Assembly: GCF_018224885.1 (NCBI RefSeq)
Contig: NZ_JAGTXB010000001.1
Coordinates: 558,001-622,000 of the forward strand
Source of the DNA: Chitinophaga hostae
GTDB lineage: Bacteria; Bacteroidota; Bacteroidia; Chitinophagales; Chitinophagaceae
Direction of reading: 5' to 3'
Length of the DNA: 64,000 nt
Shown: positions 17,110 through 26,750 of the stretch, piece by piece
How the letters are laid out: each line of letters starts with the position of its first letter
How positions within the stretch are numbered: position 1 is the stretch's first letter
Made by a program: the position numbers and the translations under genes
Notes under the pieces: generated by a model
Seen by the model: only the letters and a program-made list of their open reading frames with translations
Databases searched by the model: none
Told to the model about the DNA's origin: nothing

Positions 17110-17901
17110 ATGATAAAAGGCGGGCCAAAAAAAGATTTGCAAGGTAAACAAATTCAGTCAATCCTAATTTCTCAACCTAAGCCTGAAACAGAAAAGTCAC
17201 CCTACTTTGATCTGGCCAAAAAGTTCAATATTAAATTGGATTTTTTCCCATTCATTAGGGTGGAAGGTTTGCCAGCGAAGGAGTTCAGAAAACAGAAAAT
17301 CGACATTCTCAGCTTTACGGCAGTGATTTTCACCAGCCGTAACTCGGTAGACCACTTTTTCCGGATCTGTGAGGAAATGAAGGTGAAAGTGTCGCAGGAT
17401 TGTAAATACTTTTGCATTACAGAAGCTGTAGCGTTGTACCTGCAGAAATTCATTCTCTATCGTAAGCGGAAGGTATTTTACGGTGCAGACGGTTCTACCA
17501 AAGGAGTACTGGAGGTAATGAACAAACACCGGGATAATGAAAAGTTCCTGTTCCCAAGTTCTGACAGCCAGAAAAAGGACATAGAAGAGTGGTTAAAAGC
17601 AAACAAGTGTGAATACGCCACCGCTACCCTCTACAAAACCGTTTCTACTGATGTAAAAGAAGTAATGGCGGCTACAGCTTATGATATGATCGTGTTTTTC
17701 AGTCCTTCAGGCGTTAAATCACTGTTCGAAAATATGCCGGAGTTTGAGCAGAACGGCACCCATATCGGTGCATTTGGTCCTACTACCTCCGCAGCTGTTG
17801 AAGAAGCAGGATTAAGACTGGATGTAAAAGCACCACTTCCGCAGGCGCCCTCTATGGCTGCTGCACTGGAACAGTATCTCACTACCTTAGCAAAGAAGTA
17901 A
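17110..17901 (+). CDS. hemD: Uroporphyrinogen-III synthase
   Basis: A 263-residue cytoplasmic protein of the HemD family, which closes and inverts ring D of hydroxymethylbilane in heme synthesis. The family is poorly conserved, but the pattern is right: ILISQPKPE at the N-terminus, TAVIFTSRNSVDHFF, an inter-domain region, FLFPSSDSQKKDIEEWL, YDMIVFFSPSGVKSLF and IGAFGPTTSAAVEEAGLRLDV at the C-terminus. It follows the DUF4271 gene by 35 bp and ends with a terminator 26 bp downstream. Confidence 0.88.
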   Translation: MIKGGPKKDLQGKQIQSILISQPKPETEKSPYFDLAKKFNIKLDFFPFIRVEGLPAKEFRKQKIDILSFTAVIFTSRNSVDHFFRICEEMKVKVSQDCKYFCITEAVALYLQKFILYRKRKVFYGADGSTKGVLEVMNKHRDNEKFLFPSSDSQKKDIEEWLKANKCEYATATLYKTVSTDVKEVMAATAYDMIVFFSPSGVKSLFENMPEFEQNGTHIGAFGPTTSAAVEEAGLRLDVKAPLPQAPSMAAALEQYLTTLAKK

Positions 17902-17926
17902 ACAGTTTTTTTGTAATAAAATTCAG

Positions 17927-17957
17927 CAGGGATGGCATTATGCCATCCCTGTTTTGT
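17927..17957 (+). terminator. Rho-independent terminator of hemD
   Basis: CAGGGATGGCAT and ATGCCATCCCTG form a near-perfect palindrome (17927-17951), followed by GTTTTG. It is placed 26 bp after the hemD stop. Confidence 0.8.
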
Positions 17958-17961
17958 ATTG

Positions 17962-18136
17962 CCCGGGATTAAACTGATTTTGATGATTGACAGGATTTTT
18001 TCATCCGGTGGTTTAAAAAAAGACAGGTGGATATAAACGCGGATATAATCGCTGGTACCCGCTTTTGTATTTGTTAATTTTTCAAATGCCGTAAAAAGGC
18101 CGTCCTGTAAATCATCAAAATCAGTTTAATCCCGGG
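17962..18136. repeat. Family C palindromic element (copy C1)
   Basis: Outer arms begin CCCGGGATTAAACTGATTTT (17962 onward) and end with the mirror image at 18103-18136; each arm is about 34 bp with one mismatch. GATT recurs every 9 nt in the left arm. The middle 100 bp includes a second weaker inverted region. It fills most of the 328-bp gap between hemD and the next gene, together with the terminator at 17927. Confidence 0.88.
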
Positions 18137-18229
18137 GTAAGACAAAAATTTTTCTTTGTAATCCTGAAAAAATAAATTTCTTTGTAAGAGATTATATTTT
18201 GTCAATCAATTTATCGCGTAGCGGAATCC

Positions 18230-20275
18230 ATGAACAAGCTTATCAGTGAAACAAGCCCGTATTTGCTGCAGCATGCGCATAATCCTGTCAATTGGTATCC
18301 GTGGGGAGAAGAAGCCTTACAACGGGCTTTGCAGGAAGACAAACCCATATTGGTAAGCATTGGTTATGCCGCCTGTCACTGGTGCCATGTAATGGAAAGG
18401 GAGAGTTTTGAAAATGAGGCTACTGCGGCCATCATGAACGAGCATTTTATTAACATTAAAATAGACCGGGAAGAACGGCCGGACCTGGATCACATATACA
18501 TGGACGCCGTTCAGGCGATGACCGGCGCCGGTGGCTGGCCGCTCAACGTATTTCTTACGCCGGATAAAAAACCCTTTTACGGCGGTACCTATTTTCCGCC
18601 AAAGCAGGCTTATAACCGGCCTTCCTGGACCGATGTGCTCCTGTCGCTCTCCGATGCTTTTCATACCAAAAGATCTGACATAGAAACACAGGCCGATAAC
18701 CTGGTACAGCATATTAATCAATCGGCTCAATTTGGGCAGCAGGCAGCGCTGGACCTGAATATTCCCCGCGAGGAACTCTTTACCAAAGCGCAATGTGATA
18801 CCATTTGCGGGAACATTCTCAAACAGGCTGATACCCAATGGGGTGGTTTCGGCCGTGCACCTAAATTTCCGCAAACCTTTACCATTGCTTATTTGCTGCG
18901 ATATTATCATGCGTATCAACATCCCGAAGCATTGCAACAGGCATTGTTGTCGCTGGATAAAATGCTGCAGGGAGGTATTTATGACCAGCTGGGCGGCGGT
19001 TTTGCCAGGTATGCTACTGATGAAAAGTGGCTGGCGCCTCATTTTGAGAAGATGTTGTACGACAATGCACTGCTCATTGATGTGCTCTGTGATGCCTGGC
19101 AACTAACCCGTAATGAGGTGTATGCTGAAACCATCAGGGAAACGCTGGGATATATTACAAGAGAAATGACTTCCCCCGAAGGAGGTTTCTATGCAGCGCT
19201 GGATGCGGATTCAGAAGGGGTGGAAGGTAAATTTTATACCTGGAGCAAGGCGGAAATACATCATATTCTCGGAGAACAGGCCATCCCTTTCTGTGAGTAT
19301 TATGATGTAACCGAACATGGCAACTGGGAAGAACAGAATATTTTATGGGTGCAACAGCCGTTGCTGCAGTTTGCGGCAGAAAAAGGCTACGACCCTGCAG
19401 TATTGGGCGCCATGCTGAAGGGTTGCCGGGAAAAGCTGCTGGCGGTGCGGGCCAACAGGGTTCGGCCGGGGTTGGACGATAAAATCCTGCTCGGCTGGAA
19501 TGCACTGATGGTGCATGCCTGTTGTAAGGCCTATACGGCATTGGGAGCGGAAGAATACCGGCAGATGGCCATCCGCAACATGGATTTTTGCCTGGCAAAC
19601 TTCCGCCAGGAAGAAGGAGCACCCGCCCTTTATCATACCTGGAAGAAGGGGCAGGCAAAGTACCCTGCATTCCTTGATGATTATGCGTCGGTGATCAGGG
19701 CGCTGATTGCACTGCAGGAAATTACCGGCAATACCGCTTACTTATATGAAGCCAGGGATATTGCCAGCTTTGTGACCGCCAATTTTAGCGATGAGCAGGC
19801 CCTGTTTTTCTATTACACAATTGAAGGTCAGGATGATGTGATTGTACGGAAAAAGGAAATTTATGATGGGGCAGTACCCAGTGGTAATGCGCTGATGATC
19901 CAGAACCTTTGGTACCTTTCTGTTGTTTTTGATCATAAGCAGTGGGCAGACCGGTGTGTGGCGGCTGTTTCCAGCCTTTCCCAAACGGTGGTACGCTACC
20001 CTACCTCTTTTGGCGTGTGGGCAAGCCAGTTGTTACAGTTTGTAAAAGGAACCCCTGAACTGGCAGTGGTAGGAAAAAATTTCAGGGAAAAGATGGAGGA
20101 AACCCGAAAATGGTTTATTCCGTATAGGATATTGTTGGGTGCAGAAAAAAATATTCCTGGTATTCCGCTGTTAAGCGGCCGGGAGCAGGAAAACGAGACT
20201 TTAGTTTACTTATGCAAAGATTATCATTGCATTAAGCCCGTACATTATATAGAAGAAATTATTAATTTAATATAA
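18230..20275 (+). CDS. YyaL/SSP411-type thioredoxin-domain protein (DUF255)
   Basis: A 681-residue cytoplasmic protein. The N-terminal domain is a thioredoxin-like fold of the DUF255 type: [21 protein letters not shown], then the CHWCH motif at residues 49-53, and [16 protein letters not shown]. The rest (about 200-681) is an alpha/alpha six-barrel like that of N-acylglucosamine epimerases and glycosidases, with [17 protein letters not shown] and [14 protein letters not shown]. The family is found from bacteria to mammals (spermatogenesis-associated protein 20); its activity has not been settled. Length is normal for the family. Single-gene unit. Confidence 0.92.
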   Translation: MNKLISETSPYLLQHAHNPVNWYPWGEEALQRALQEDKPILVSIGYAACHWCHVMERESFENEATAAIMNEHFINIKIDREERPDLDHIYMDAVQAMTGAGGWPLNVFLTPDKKPFYGGTYFPPKQAYNRPSWTDVLLSLSDAFHTKRSDIETQADNLVQHINQSAQFGQQAALDLNIPREELFTKAQCDTICGNILKQADTQWGGFGRAPKFPQTFTIAYLLRYYHAYQHPEALQQALLSLDKMLQGGIYDQLGGGFARYATDEKWLAPHFEKMLYDNALLIDVLCDAWQLTRNEVYAETIRETLGYITREMTSPEGGFYAALDADSEGVEGKFYTWSKAEIHHILGEQAIPFCEYYDVTEHGNWEEQNILWVQQPLLQFAAEKGYDPAVLGAMLKGCREKLLAVRANRVRPGLDDKILLGWNALMVHACCKAYTALGAEEYRQMAIRNMDFCLANFRQEEGAPALYHTWKKGQAKYPAFLDDYASVIRALIALQEITGNTAYLYEARDIASFVTANFSDEQALFFYYTIEGQDDVIVRKKEIYDGAVPSGNALMIQNLWYLSVVFDHKQWADRCVAAVSSLSQTVVRYPTSFGVWASQLLQFVKGTPELAVVGKNFREKMEETRKWFIPYRILLGAEKNIPGIPLLSGREQENETLVYLCKDYHCIKPVHYIEEIINLI

Positions 20276-20438
20276 TAATTATGTAACTTGCCCTCTGTAA
20301 GGGAAGCCAACGATTCAATAAATGTTATTACGTTTATATAATAAAATGTTAAAAGCAGCGTTTAAACTAGTTACAGATCGGTTCTGAGCGGAATTGAAAA
20401 AGTTGGATAAAAAGTCACTACGGATTAAAATTAATTAT

Positions 20439-20446
20439 TACATTTG
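20439..20446 (+). promoter_or_regulatory. Candidate -7 box upstream of gldK
   Basis: TACATTTG matches the Bacteroidota -7 consensus TAnnTTTG and lies about 100 bp upstream of the gldK start. The gap from 20276 to 20546 shows no other clear element. A good -33 box was not found at the usual spacing. Confidence 0.4.
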
Positions 20447-20546
20447 CTATCTTTCATATAAACAAAAGCGGGTGAAATATGAGAAATGTGTTCCCTTGTA
20501 TACAGGCAAATCACACCAGGCTGGTTAATAGAAAAAACATATTCTG

Positions 20547-21830
20547 ATGAAAGCTACCCTTATGAAGCTTAACTATGTAAAAGGTCTGTTGGCGGTATTG
20601 CTGGTTTCCCTGCTGGCCAGCTGTGGCGGTAGTAAAACCCCTAAAAATGCACAAGGTCAATTGATTGGCGTAAGCCCTCGACCAAAGTACACTCCCCCTG
20701 TACCTTATGGGATGGTATACATACCAGCCGGAACGTTCCACATGGGTCCAAGTGACGAAGACGTAAACTATGCATTTACGGCGCGTAACAAGTCAATTTC
20801 CATTTCTGGTTTCTACATGGATGCCACGGAAATTACCAACAACGAGTATCGCCAGTTTGTGCAATGGGTACAGGATTCGATCGCTCACATCCTCCTGGGA
20901 CATGTAAAATCTGATGATGGACATGACATCATCGATTGGAAGCAGAAAATTAACTGGAAGGACAAAGGAACCTGGGAGAAGCTGGATGCCATGGTGTATT
21001 CAGAAGCCGACAGGTTATATGGCCGTAAAGATATCGATGTAGGTAAACTGATTTACCACCAGGAAACTTTCAACTGGGATAAAGCCAAGTTGAGGGAAAA
21101 TATTGGTAAGCCACGTTCTACTTTTATTGTGAAGAAAGATGTGCCCATTTACCCGGATACGCTTTGCTGGATCAGGGACTTCTCTTATGCCTACAACGAG
21201 CCGATGACGCGTATGTATTTCTGGCACCCGGCATTCGATAATTACCCGGTAGTAGGTGTAAACTGGCACCAGGCAACTGCTTTCTGCGAATGGAGAAGTA
21301 AGTTCTGGGAAGACTATCGCATGAGCAAAAAACTGTTTACGGAAGATAAATTCCAACTGCCATCTGAAGCACAATGGGAATATGCAGCGCGCGGCGGAAG
21401 GGAACAAACTCCTTACCCATGGGGCGGTTATTATATCCGTAACAAAAAAGGATGCTTACTTGCCAACTTTAAACCTGGTCGCGGTAACTATCCGGAAGAC
21501 GGCGGCTTTTACACGGTACGTGCAGATGCCTACTGGCCTAACGATTACGGCTTATACAATATGTCCGGTAACGTAGCTGAGTGGACCGCAGATATCTTCT
21601 ACGAAAATGCCTACTCATTTACTTCTGATATGAACCCTTATTTAAGAATGGATGTACCAGATGATGCACCATTAAAGATGAAGCGTAAAGCCATCAGGGG
21701 CGGATCATGGAAAGACGTGGGTTATTTCCTGCAGACAGGAACCAGGACATATGAATACCAGGACAGTGCTAAATCATACGTTGGTTTCAGATGTACCATT
21801 GCCCTGAGCAGAAGAGCCAAACACAGATAG
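20547..21830 (+). CDS. gldK: T9SS/gliding motility lipoprotein GldK
   Basis: A 427-residue outer-membrane lipoprotein of the type IX secretion system. The N-terminal signal ends in the lipobox LLAS-CGGS (Cys about residue 28). The rest is a formylglycine-generating-enzyme-like (SUMF1) fold: MVYIPAGTFHMGPSDED, FYMDATEITNNEYRQFV, VVGVNWHQATAFCEW, LPSEAQWEYAARGG, GLYNMSGNVAEWTAD and AIRGGSWKDVG. In characterised systems GldK/PorK forms a periplasmic ring with GldN/PorN around the secretion machine; it is not an enzyme. It heads a gldK-gldL-gldM-gldN block in canonical order, all on the plus strand. Confidence 0.93.
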   Translation: MKATLMKLNYVKGLLAVLLVSLLASCGGSKTPKNAQGQLIGVSPRPKYTPPVPYGMVYIPAGTFHMGPSDEDVNYAFTARNKSISISGFYMDATEITNNEYRQFVQWVQDSIAHILLGHVKSDDGHDIIDWKQKINWKDKGTWEKLDAMVYSEADRLYGRKDIDVGKLIYHQETFNWDKAKLRENIGKPRSTFIVKKDVPIYPDTLCWIRDFSYAYNEPMTRMYFWHPAFDNYPVVGVNWHQATAFCEWRSKFWEDYRMSKKLFTEDKFQLPSEAQWEYAARGGREQTPYPWGGYYIRNKKGCLLANFKPGRGNYPEDGGFYTVRADAYWPNDYGLYNMSGNVAEWTADIFYENAYSFTSDMNPYLRMDVPDDAPLKMKRKAIRGGSWKDVGYFLQTGTRTYEYQDSAKSYVGFRCTIALSRRAKHR

Positions 21831-21974
21831 ATAGGAAAAACCAGTAATAGCCTGTATTAATATAACTACGAAAGAAACCTTTGTATTATGTACACTATTA
21901 TCAGCAAATCAGTGAGAATTAACTATTCCATACAGACTTTAACTCTTAACACTTTAACCAGTAAATTTTAACCT

Positions 21975-22718
21975 ATGGCTATGAATCCTAACAAAGCTAA
22001 ATGGCTGAACTTTTTCGTATGTATTGCGGCTTCCGTGGTAATTATCGGAGCATTATTCAAATTGCAACACTGGCGCGGAGCTGACATCGCTTTGATCTTA
22101 GGTCTGAGCACTGAAGCGCTCATCTTTTTTGTATACGCTTTCGTGCCCGATTCCAGTGCGCACCAGGAAGGTCAGGTAGTAGCAGTTGCCGGCAGCCCGG
22201 CAGTAGCCGGACTGGACAAGATGCTCCAGGAAGCAGATATCACACCAGCTAACCTGCAGCGCCTGAGCGAGAACTTCCAGAAACTGGGTACTACCGTTGA
22301 TAAAATGAGAGACATCAGCGATGTGGTAGCAGCTACCGGAGATTACACACAGAAAACAAGAGAAGCTGCCAGCGCTATTGGTAATGTAGCGAATGCTTAT
22401 ACTACTGCCGCTGCTGCTGTATCTTCTTTCAACAGTGCATCAGAGTCTACCAAAGATTTCCATGTGCAGATGCAGGGTATGACTAAAAATCTGGCTTCCC
22501 TCAATGCTATCTACGAACTGGAACTCCAGGACACCAACAACCACCTGAAAGCAATGAACTCGTTCTACAGCAACCTGCAGAATGCATCCAGCGCTATGAG
22601 TGGCAGCATTGAAGATGCTAAGAAAACGCAGGAACAAATTTCCCTGCTCGCTAAAAACCTCAGCAACCTGAACTCTATCTATGGTAACATGCTGAGTGCC
22701 ATGCACGGAGGAAGATAA
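21975..22718 (+). CDS. gldL: T9SS/gliding motor protein GldL
   Basis: A 247-residue inner-membrane protein. Two transmembrane helices sit at residues about 10-28 and 37-56, followed by a cytoplasmic helical tail with coiled-coil heptads. Helix 2 holds Glu47 (STEALIFF), matching the conserved membrane glutamate of the Flavobacterium proton-driven motor, and Lys29/His32 lie at the end of helix 1. With GldM it forms the motor that powers secretion and gliding; the assignment of Glu47 is by comparison from memory. It is 144 bp downstream of gldK and 55 bp upstream of gldM. Confidence 0.93.
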   Translation: MAMNPNKAKWLNFFVCIAASVVIIGALFKLQHWRGADIALILGLSTEALIFFVYAFVPDSSAHQEGQVVAVAGSPAVAGLDKMLQEADITPANLQRLSENFQKLGTTVDKMRDISDVVAATGDYTQKTREAASAIGNVANAYTTAAAAVSSFNSASESTKDFHVQMQGMTKNLASLNAIYELELQDTNNHLKAMNSFYSNLQNASSAMSGSIEDAKKTQEQISLLAKNLSNLNSIYGNMLSAMHGGR

Positions 22719-22773
22719 GGTGTAGCTAATAGTTTCTGAATTAACACATATCAATTAAATCTGAAAACAAACT

Positions 22774-24315
22774 ATGGCACTACCTAGAGATCCCAGACAG
22801 AAGATGATCAACATCATGTACCTGGTCTTGACGGCCATGCTGGCGTTGAACGTCTCTGCCGAAATATTGAACGCATTTAGTATCGTAAATAACTCAATTA
22901 ATACTTCCAATAAAGCACTCGCAGATAAAAACGATTTCATCTACAAGCAGTTCGATGCACAAATGAAGGAAAACGCCGCAAAAGTGGCGCCCTACAAAGC
23001 AAAGGCTGAAGATGTAAAGAAAATATCTGCCAGCATGTATGACTATGTACAATCCTTAAAAGAAACCATTATCACTGAAAGCGGTGGTAAAGACGAACAT
23101 GGTGAAATCAAGGATAAAGCTGGTCTGGATGCCCCTACCCGGGTAATGGAGAACAACAAAAAAGGACCTGAGCTGGAAGCAAAGCTGAAAGAACTGCGCG
23201 CCAAACTCCTCTCCTATATTGACGATCCTAAAAGCAAAGCACAGATTGAAAAAACTTTACCACTGAAAATAGAAGTTGGCAAATCCAGTGATGATCATGG
23301 CGGCGGTCCTAAAACATGGACTACCTACCACTTCAACATGGTGCCTACCATTGCAGCAGTAACCATCCTGGGCAAATTCCAGAATGATATCAAAAACTCT
23401 GAATCTGCTGTGATTGATTATCTCTTCGGTCGTATTGAAGCCAATACTTTCAAATTTGATAAAGTAAGACCTTTCATTTCCCTGAATTCCAAAAACCTTA
23501 TGGAAGGACAAACCTTAACTGCCAACATCGCAGTGGGTGCCTATAGCACTACGGTTAATCCAACTATCGTTGTAAATGGTCAATCCATTGAAGCGCATGA
23601 AGGTTTAGGAACGATTAATATTCCAGCTTCCGGCATTGGTGAAAAAACCATCTCCGGTACCATTACCTTACCTAGCCCTTCTGGTGGCGCTCCTGAATCC
23701 TATCCCTTTACAGAAACTTATAATGTTGGTGCTTCTGCTACCTCCATCTCTGCAGATAAAATGAACGTGCTGTATATCGGCCTGCAAAATCCTATCTCGA
23801 TTTCTGCTGCCGGTGTGCCCGCCGAACAGGTATCTGCCTCTATTACCGGTGGTAATATGACTAAACGCGGTTCAGGCGAATATATCGTTACTGTAAGTCA
23901 GCCTGGTAAAGCAGTGATCAACGTTGTTGCCAACATCGACGGCAAAACCAAATCACTCGGTCAGAAGGAATTCCGTGTAAAACGTGTTCCTGACCCGGTA
24001 CTGAAAGTAGGTGTTAACAAAGGTGGTAGCATGAAAGCTGCTGACTTTAAAGTACAGGGCGGTTTACGTGCTGACCTGGAAGATTTCGAATTTGAAGGTG
24101 TAAAGTATGAAGTAATCGGTTACCGCGTAGGTATCTCTGCAAAAGGCAAAGAATACCAGGAAGGTGATGCTACTTCCGCTTATTTCCCTGGTAGCGTAAC
24201 AGCGTCTATCCGCTCGCTGCGCCCCGGTGACGAAGTATTTTTTGAAAATGTGAAAGTGAAAGGCCCGGATAACATTGTTCGTTCGATGCCGAGTACTATA
24301 TTTAAATTAAACTAA
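22774..24315 (+). CDS. gldM: T9SS/gliding motor protein GldM
   Basis: A 513-residue protein with one N-terminal transmembrane helix (about residues 13-32: MINIMYLVLTAMLALNVSAE) and a long periplasmic part. This fits GldM/PorM, whose four periplasmic domains (D1-D4) span the periplasm as a dimer and pass motion from the GldL motor to the GldK/GldN ring. A coiled-coil-like first domain is followed by beta-rich domains, for example VRPFISLNSKNLMEGQTLTANIAVGA and the C-terminal RSLRPGDEVFFENVKVKGPD. It lies between gldL (55 bp) and gldN (20 bp), in the standard order. Confidence 0.95.
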   Translation: MALPRDPRQKMINIMYLVLTAMLALNVSAEILNAFSIVNNSINTSNKALADKNDFIYKQFDAQMKENAAKVAPYKAKAEDVKKISASMYDYVQSLKETIITESGGKDEHGEIKDKAGLDAPTRVMENNKKGPELEAKLKELRAKLLSYIDDPKSKAQIEKTLPLKIEVGKSSDDHGGGPKTWTTYHFNMVPTIAAVTILGKFQNDIKNSESAVIDYLFGRIEANTFKFDKVRPFISLNSKNLMEGQTLTANIAVGAYSTTVNPTIVVNGQSIEAHEGLGTINIPASGIGEKTISGTITLPSPSGGAPESYPFTETYNVGASATSISADKMNVLYIGLQNPISISAAGVPAEQVSASITGGNMTKRGSGEYIVTVSQPGKAVINVVANIDGKTKSLGQKEFRVKRVPDPVLKVGVNKGGSMKAADFKVQGGLRADLEDFEFEGVKYEVIGYRVGISAKGKEYQEGDATSAYFPGSVTASIRSLRPGDEVFFENVKVKGPDNIVRSMPSTIFKLN

Positions 24316-24335
24316 CGGTCATTAATTACTGAATT

Positions 24336-25361
24336 ATGCGAGCAGTAATATTTAACAGAATTGGTTGGTGCACTCTTTTGCTGGTAATGCTGGCAACAGC
24401 TGCTGATGCGCAACGCCGCGGAGGAACAACCCGTCGCAGAACTGCCACCACAGCTACGCCGCCACCGGATACTTCAGTGGTAAACCCGGCAACCGGGAAC
24501 GCTGTTACGCCGCCTCCCCCTGCTCCCCCTGCTTCTCAACGCCCGGACGGTATTACCGCCCCGCTGGTAGATACTCCCCGTAAATCGTTACGTATCGATG
24601 GCGTGGTGGAAAGAAACCTCGCGAGAGAACGTACACCAATTGCCTACGACTACATCCGCGAGGATGATCGTTTCTGGGAAAAACGTGTATGGCAGGTAAT
24701 CGATATCAGGGAAAAAATCAACCTCCCCTTCCAATATAATGTGGAAGATGAGACAGGTACCAATCAACTGTTTATTAATATTCTGCTGGACGCCGTCAAG
24801 AATAAAGAGATAGAAGCTTTCAGCGCTATCGATGACCGTTTCACTACCATAATGCCTTATTCTGAAATTCAGAATAAACTCAGCGGTGAAGAAAGAACTG
24901 TACGCAGCATAGATCCCGTAACCGGCGAAGAAAAAATGGTGACCACCCGTGATGACTTCGATCCACGTACTATTAAACAGTACAAGATCAAAGAAGTTTG
25001 GGTGTTCGACAAAGAAGCCTCCGCCCTGAAGGTACGTATACTGGGTATAGCTCCTATGGTATCCCGTATAAATGAAGATGGCTCCGTACGCGCCTCCATT
25101 CCTTTATTCTGGGTATACTATCCGGATTGCCGCGGTATCCTGGCTAAACACGATGTGTATAACCAGAATAACGATGCATCCACTATCAGCTGGGAAGACC
25201 TTTTCGAAATGCGCTTCTTCGGTAGCTACATCGTAAAGGAAAACAATACTTATAACCGCGAGATCAAAGACTATATTAAAGACGGTACCATGCGCCTCCT
25301 CGAAGGTCAAGCCATACACGACCGTATCTTTAATAAAGAACAGGATCTATGGCAATACTAG
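24336..25361 (+). CDS. gldN: T9SS/gliding motility protein GldN
   Basis: A 341-residue exported protein with a signal peptide (about 1-25, ending ADA-QR), a low-complexity Thr/Pro-rich linker (30-75), and the GldN/PorN domain: RTPIAYDYIREDDRFWEKRVWQVIDIREKIN, then KIKEVWVFDKEASALKVRILGIAP and FWVYYPDCRG. GldN binds GldK in the periplasmic ring of the type IX system. Last gene of the gld block, 20 bp after gldM. Its stop codon TAG is part of a repeat unit (TAGCTGTTAGC) at the edge of the B3 element. Confidence 0.94.
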   Translation: MRAVIFNRIGWCTLLLVMLATAADAQRRGGTTRRRTATTATPPPDTSVVNPATGNAVTPPPPAPPASQRPDGITAPLVDTPRKSLRIDGVVERNLARERTPIAYDYIREDDRFWEKRVWQVIDIREKINLPFQYNVEDETGTNQLFINILLDAVKNKEIEAFSAIDDRFTTIMPYSEIQNKLSGEERTVRSIDPVTGEEKMVTTRDDFDPRTIKQYKIKEVWVFDKEASALKVRILGIAPMVSRINEDGSVRASIPLFWVYYPDCRGILAKHDVYNQNNDASTISWEDLFEMRFFGSYIVKENNTYNREIKDYIKDGTMRLLEGQAIHDRIFNKEQDLWQY

Positions 25362-25485
25362 CTGTTAGCAGTTAGCATAGAGCGAAAGCATAAAAGCTAC
25401 TAAAGCGAATGAACGAAGTGTTTTTTGATATACGCTTCGTTCATTCGCTTTAGTAGCTTTTATGCTTTCGCTTTATGCTTATCTT
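25358..25485. repeat. Family B palindromic element (copy B3) with perfect 38-bp arms
   Basis: Arms at 25381-25418 and 25435-25472 are perfectly complementary over 38 bp with a 16-nt loop, the longest perfect stem in the window. A-type heptads (AGCTGTT, AGCAGTT) precede the left arm and overlap the gldN stop. The right arm ends 20 bp before the start of the Crp/Fnr gene, so it spans the whole gap between two genes in the same direction. Confidence 0.92.
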
Positions 25486-25491
25486 AGCTAT

Positions 25492-26061
25492 ATGAAGTTG
25501 CTGTACAACGCCATACAGATGATCATGCCGCTTCCCGACCGGGAATGGGAAGCCCTCGCCGCCTGCTGGACGCCCGTACAGTACAAAAGAAAAGAGGTAA
25601 TGACGGTTGCCGGTGAAGTGGAAAAATATCTCTATTTCGTTACTGCCGGTGTTCAACGGGTGTTTTGCCTGGATGGAGATAAAGAATCTACCCTCGTATT
25701 TACCTATACCGGCTCTTTTTCAGGTGTAATAGATTCCTTCCAGTTGCAACGCCCCTCTCCCTGGTACCTGGAAACACTCACCCACAGCGAATTACTGCGA
25801 ATGAGCTATACCGATTTCAACCGCCTCACACTGGAGTTTCCGTTAATAGAAAGATGGGTGCGATTGGCTACAGTAGCCGCATTGGCCGGCGTATTGGAGC
25901 GGCAGCGGGAATTGCTGTCTTTCACCGCAGAACAAAAATTCAGAAAGCTGCTTACCCGTAGCCCACAGGTATTACAGCTCATTCCACATAAATACCTCGC
26001 CTCTTACCTGGGTATAGACCCTGCTACTTTCAGTAAATTATTGGGTACCGTGAAACTATAA
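25492..26061 (+). CDS. Crp/Fnr family transcriptional regulator
   Basis: A 189-residue cytoplasmic regulator. The start at 25492 (MKLLYNAIQM) is chosen because the ATG at 25462 lies inside the repeat arm. The N-terminal two thirds is a cyclic-nucleotide-binding-type beta-roll (YLYFVTAGVQRVFCLDGDKESTLVFTYTGSF), followed by a dimer helix and a short winged helix whose recognition part reads YLASYLGIDPATFSKLL. No Cys pattern for an Fe-S cluster or heme ligand is evident. Such proteins are common in Bacteroidota and often regulate stress or detoxification genes. It probably shares a transcript with the DinB-like gene 65 bp downstream, though that gene has its own promoter-like box. Confidence 0.88.
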   Translation: MKLLYNAIQMIMPLPDREWEALAACWTPVQYKRKEVMTVAGEVEKYLYFVTAGVQRVFCLDGDKESTLVFTYTGSFSGVIDSFQLQRPSPWYLETLTHSELLRMSYTDFNRLTLEFPLIERWVRLATVAALAGVLERQRELLSFTAEQKFRKLLTRSPQVLQLIPHKYLASYLGIDPATFSKLLGTVKL

Positions 26062-26101
26062 AATGTTGATCTGCACAAAGATTTTTTAATAAAGACCAAC
26101 C

Positions 26102-26109
26102 TAGTTTTG
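26102..26109 (+). promoter_or_regulatory. Candidate Bacteroidota -7 box
   Basis: TAGTTTTG matches TAnnTTTG and lies 17 bp upstream of the DinB-like start, which would give a very short leader. Confidence 0.4.
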
Positions 26110-26126
26110 TACTAAATATCAACGCC

Positions 26127-26723
26127 ATGAGCACCGTTAAAAGTAATGAATTGTTGCAGGAGCTTCGTAAACAGGTGGTAGCACTACAGTATAAAACAAC
26201 ACACTATCTGGGCATACAACCAGCCGCTATATTGCAACATGTACCTGCACCCTGCAAATGGAGCGCAGTGCAGTGCCTGGAGCACCTGAATACTTATGGT
26301 AGGTATTATCTGCCGGCATTGGAACAGGTAATAGCCACCGCCGAAAAAAGCAACAGCCGGTCGGAAACCACGTTTAAAAGCAGCTGGTTAGGCGCTTATT
26401 TTACCCGCCTGATGCAACCCACTGAAAACGGACAGCTCCGTTCCCGCATGAAATCTCCCAAAGGACATATTCCGGCGGTTAAACCCGAAGAAACAACAGT
26501 ATTAAATGAGTTTGGCCAACAACTGGAACAGCTGGAAAATTTATTATCGCGTGCGGGAAAAATAAATATCCGTAACAACAAAGTCGCTACTTCATTGTCG
26601 CGCTTTATAAAATTATCGGTAGGTGATACATTCGGATTTCTGATTGCACATATACACCGGCATGTATTGCAGGCAGAAAGGGCGATGGCAGACAGCCCCC
26701 ATCCGGCATTGAAAGCCGTATAG
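26127..26723 (+). CDS. DinB-like metal-binding protein
   Basis: A 198-residue four-helix-bundle protein of the DinB/YfiT type. The three His metal ligands expected for this fold are visible: one in the ECLEHLNTY-like segment (CLEHLNTYG, about residue 53) and two in HIHRHVLQAE near residues 177-181. Members include thiol-transferases and proteins of unknown role. It is convergent with uvrC, with 27 bp between the two stops. Confidence 0.85.
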   Translation: MSTVKSNELLQELRKQVVALQYKTTHYLGIQPAAILQHVPAPCKWSAVQCLEHLNTYGRYYLPALEQVIATAEKSNSRSETTFKSSWLGAYFTRLMQPTENGQLRSRMKSPKGHIPAVKPEETTVLNEFGQQLEQLENLLSRAGKINIRNNKVATSLSRFIKLSVGDTFGFLIAHIHRHVLQAERAMADSPHPALKAV

Positions 26724-26750
26724 GGATTGCCGTTATACAGGTGCAATTAT

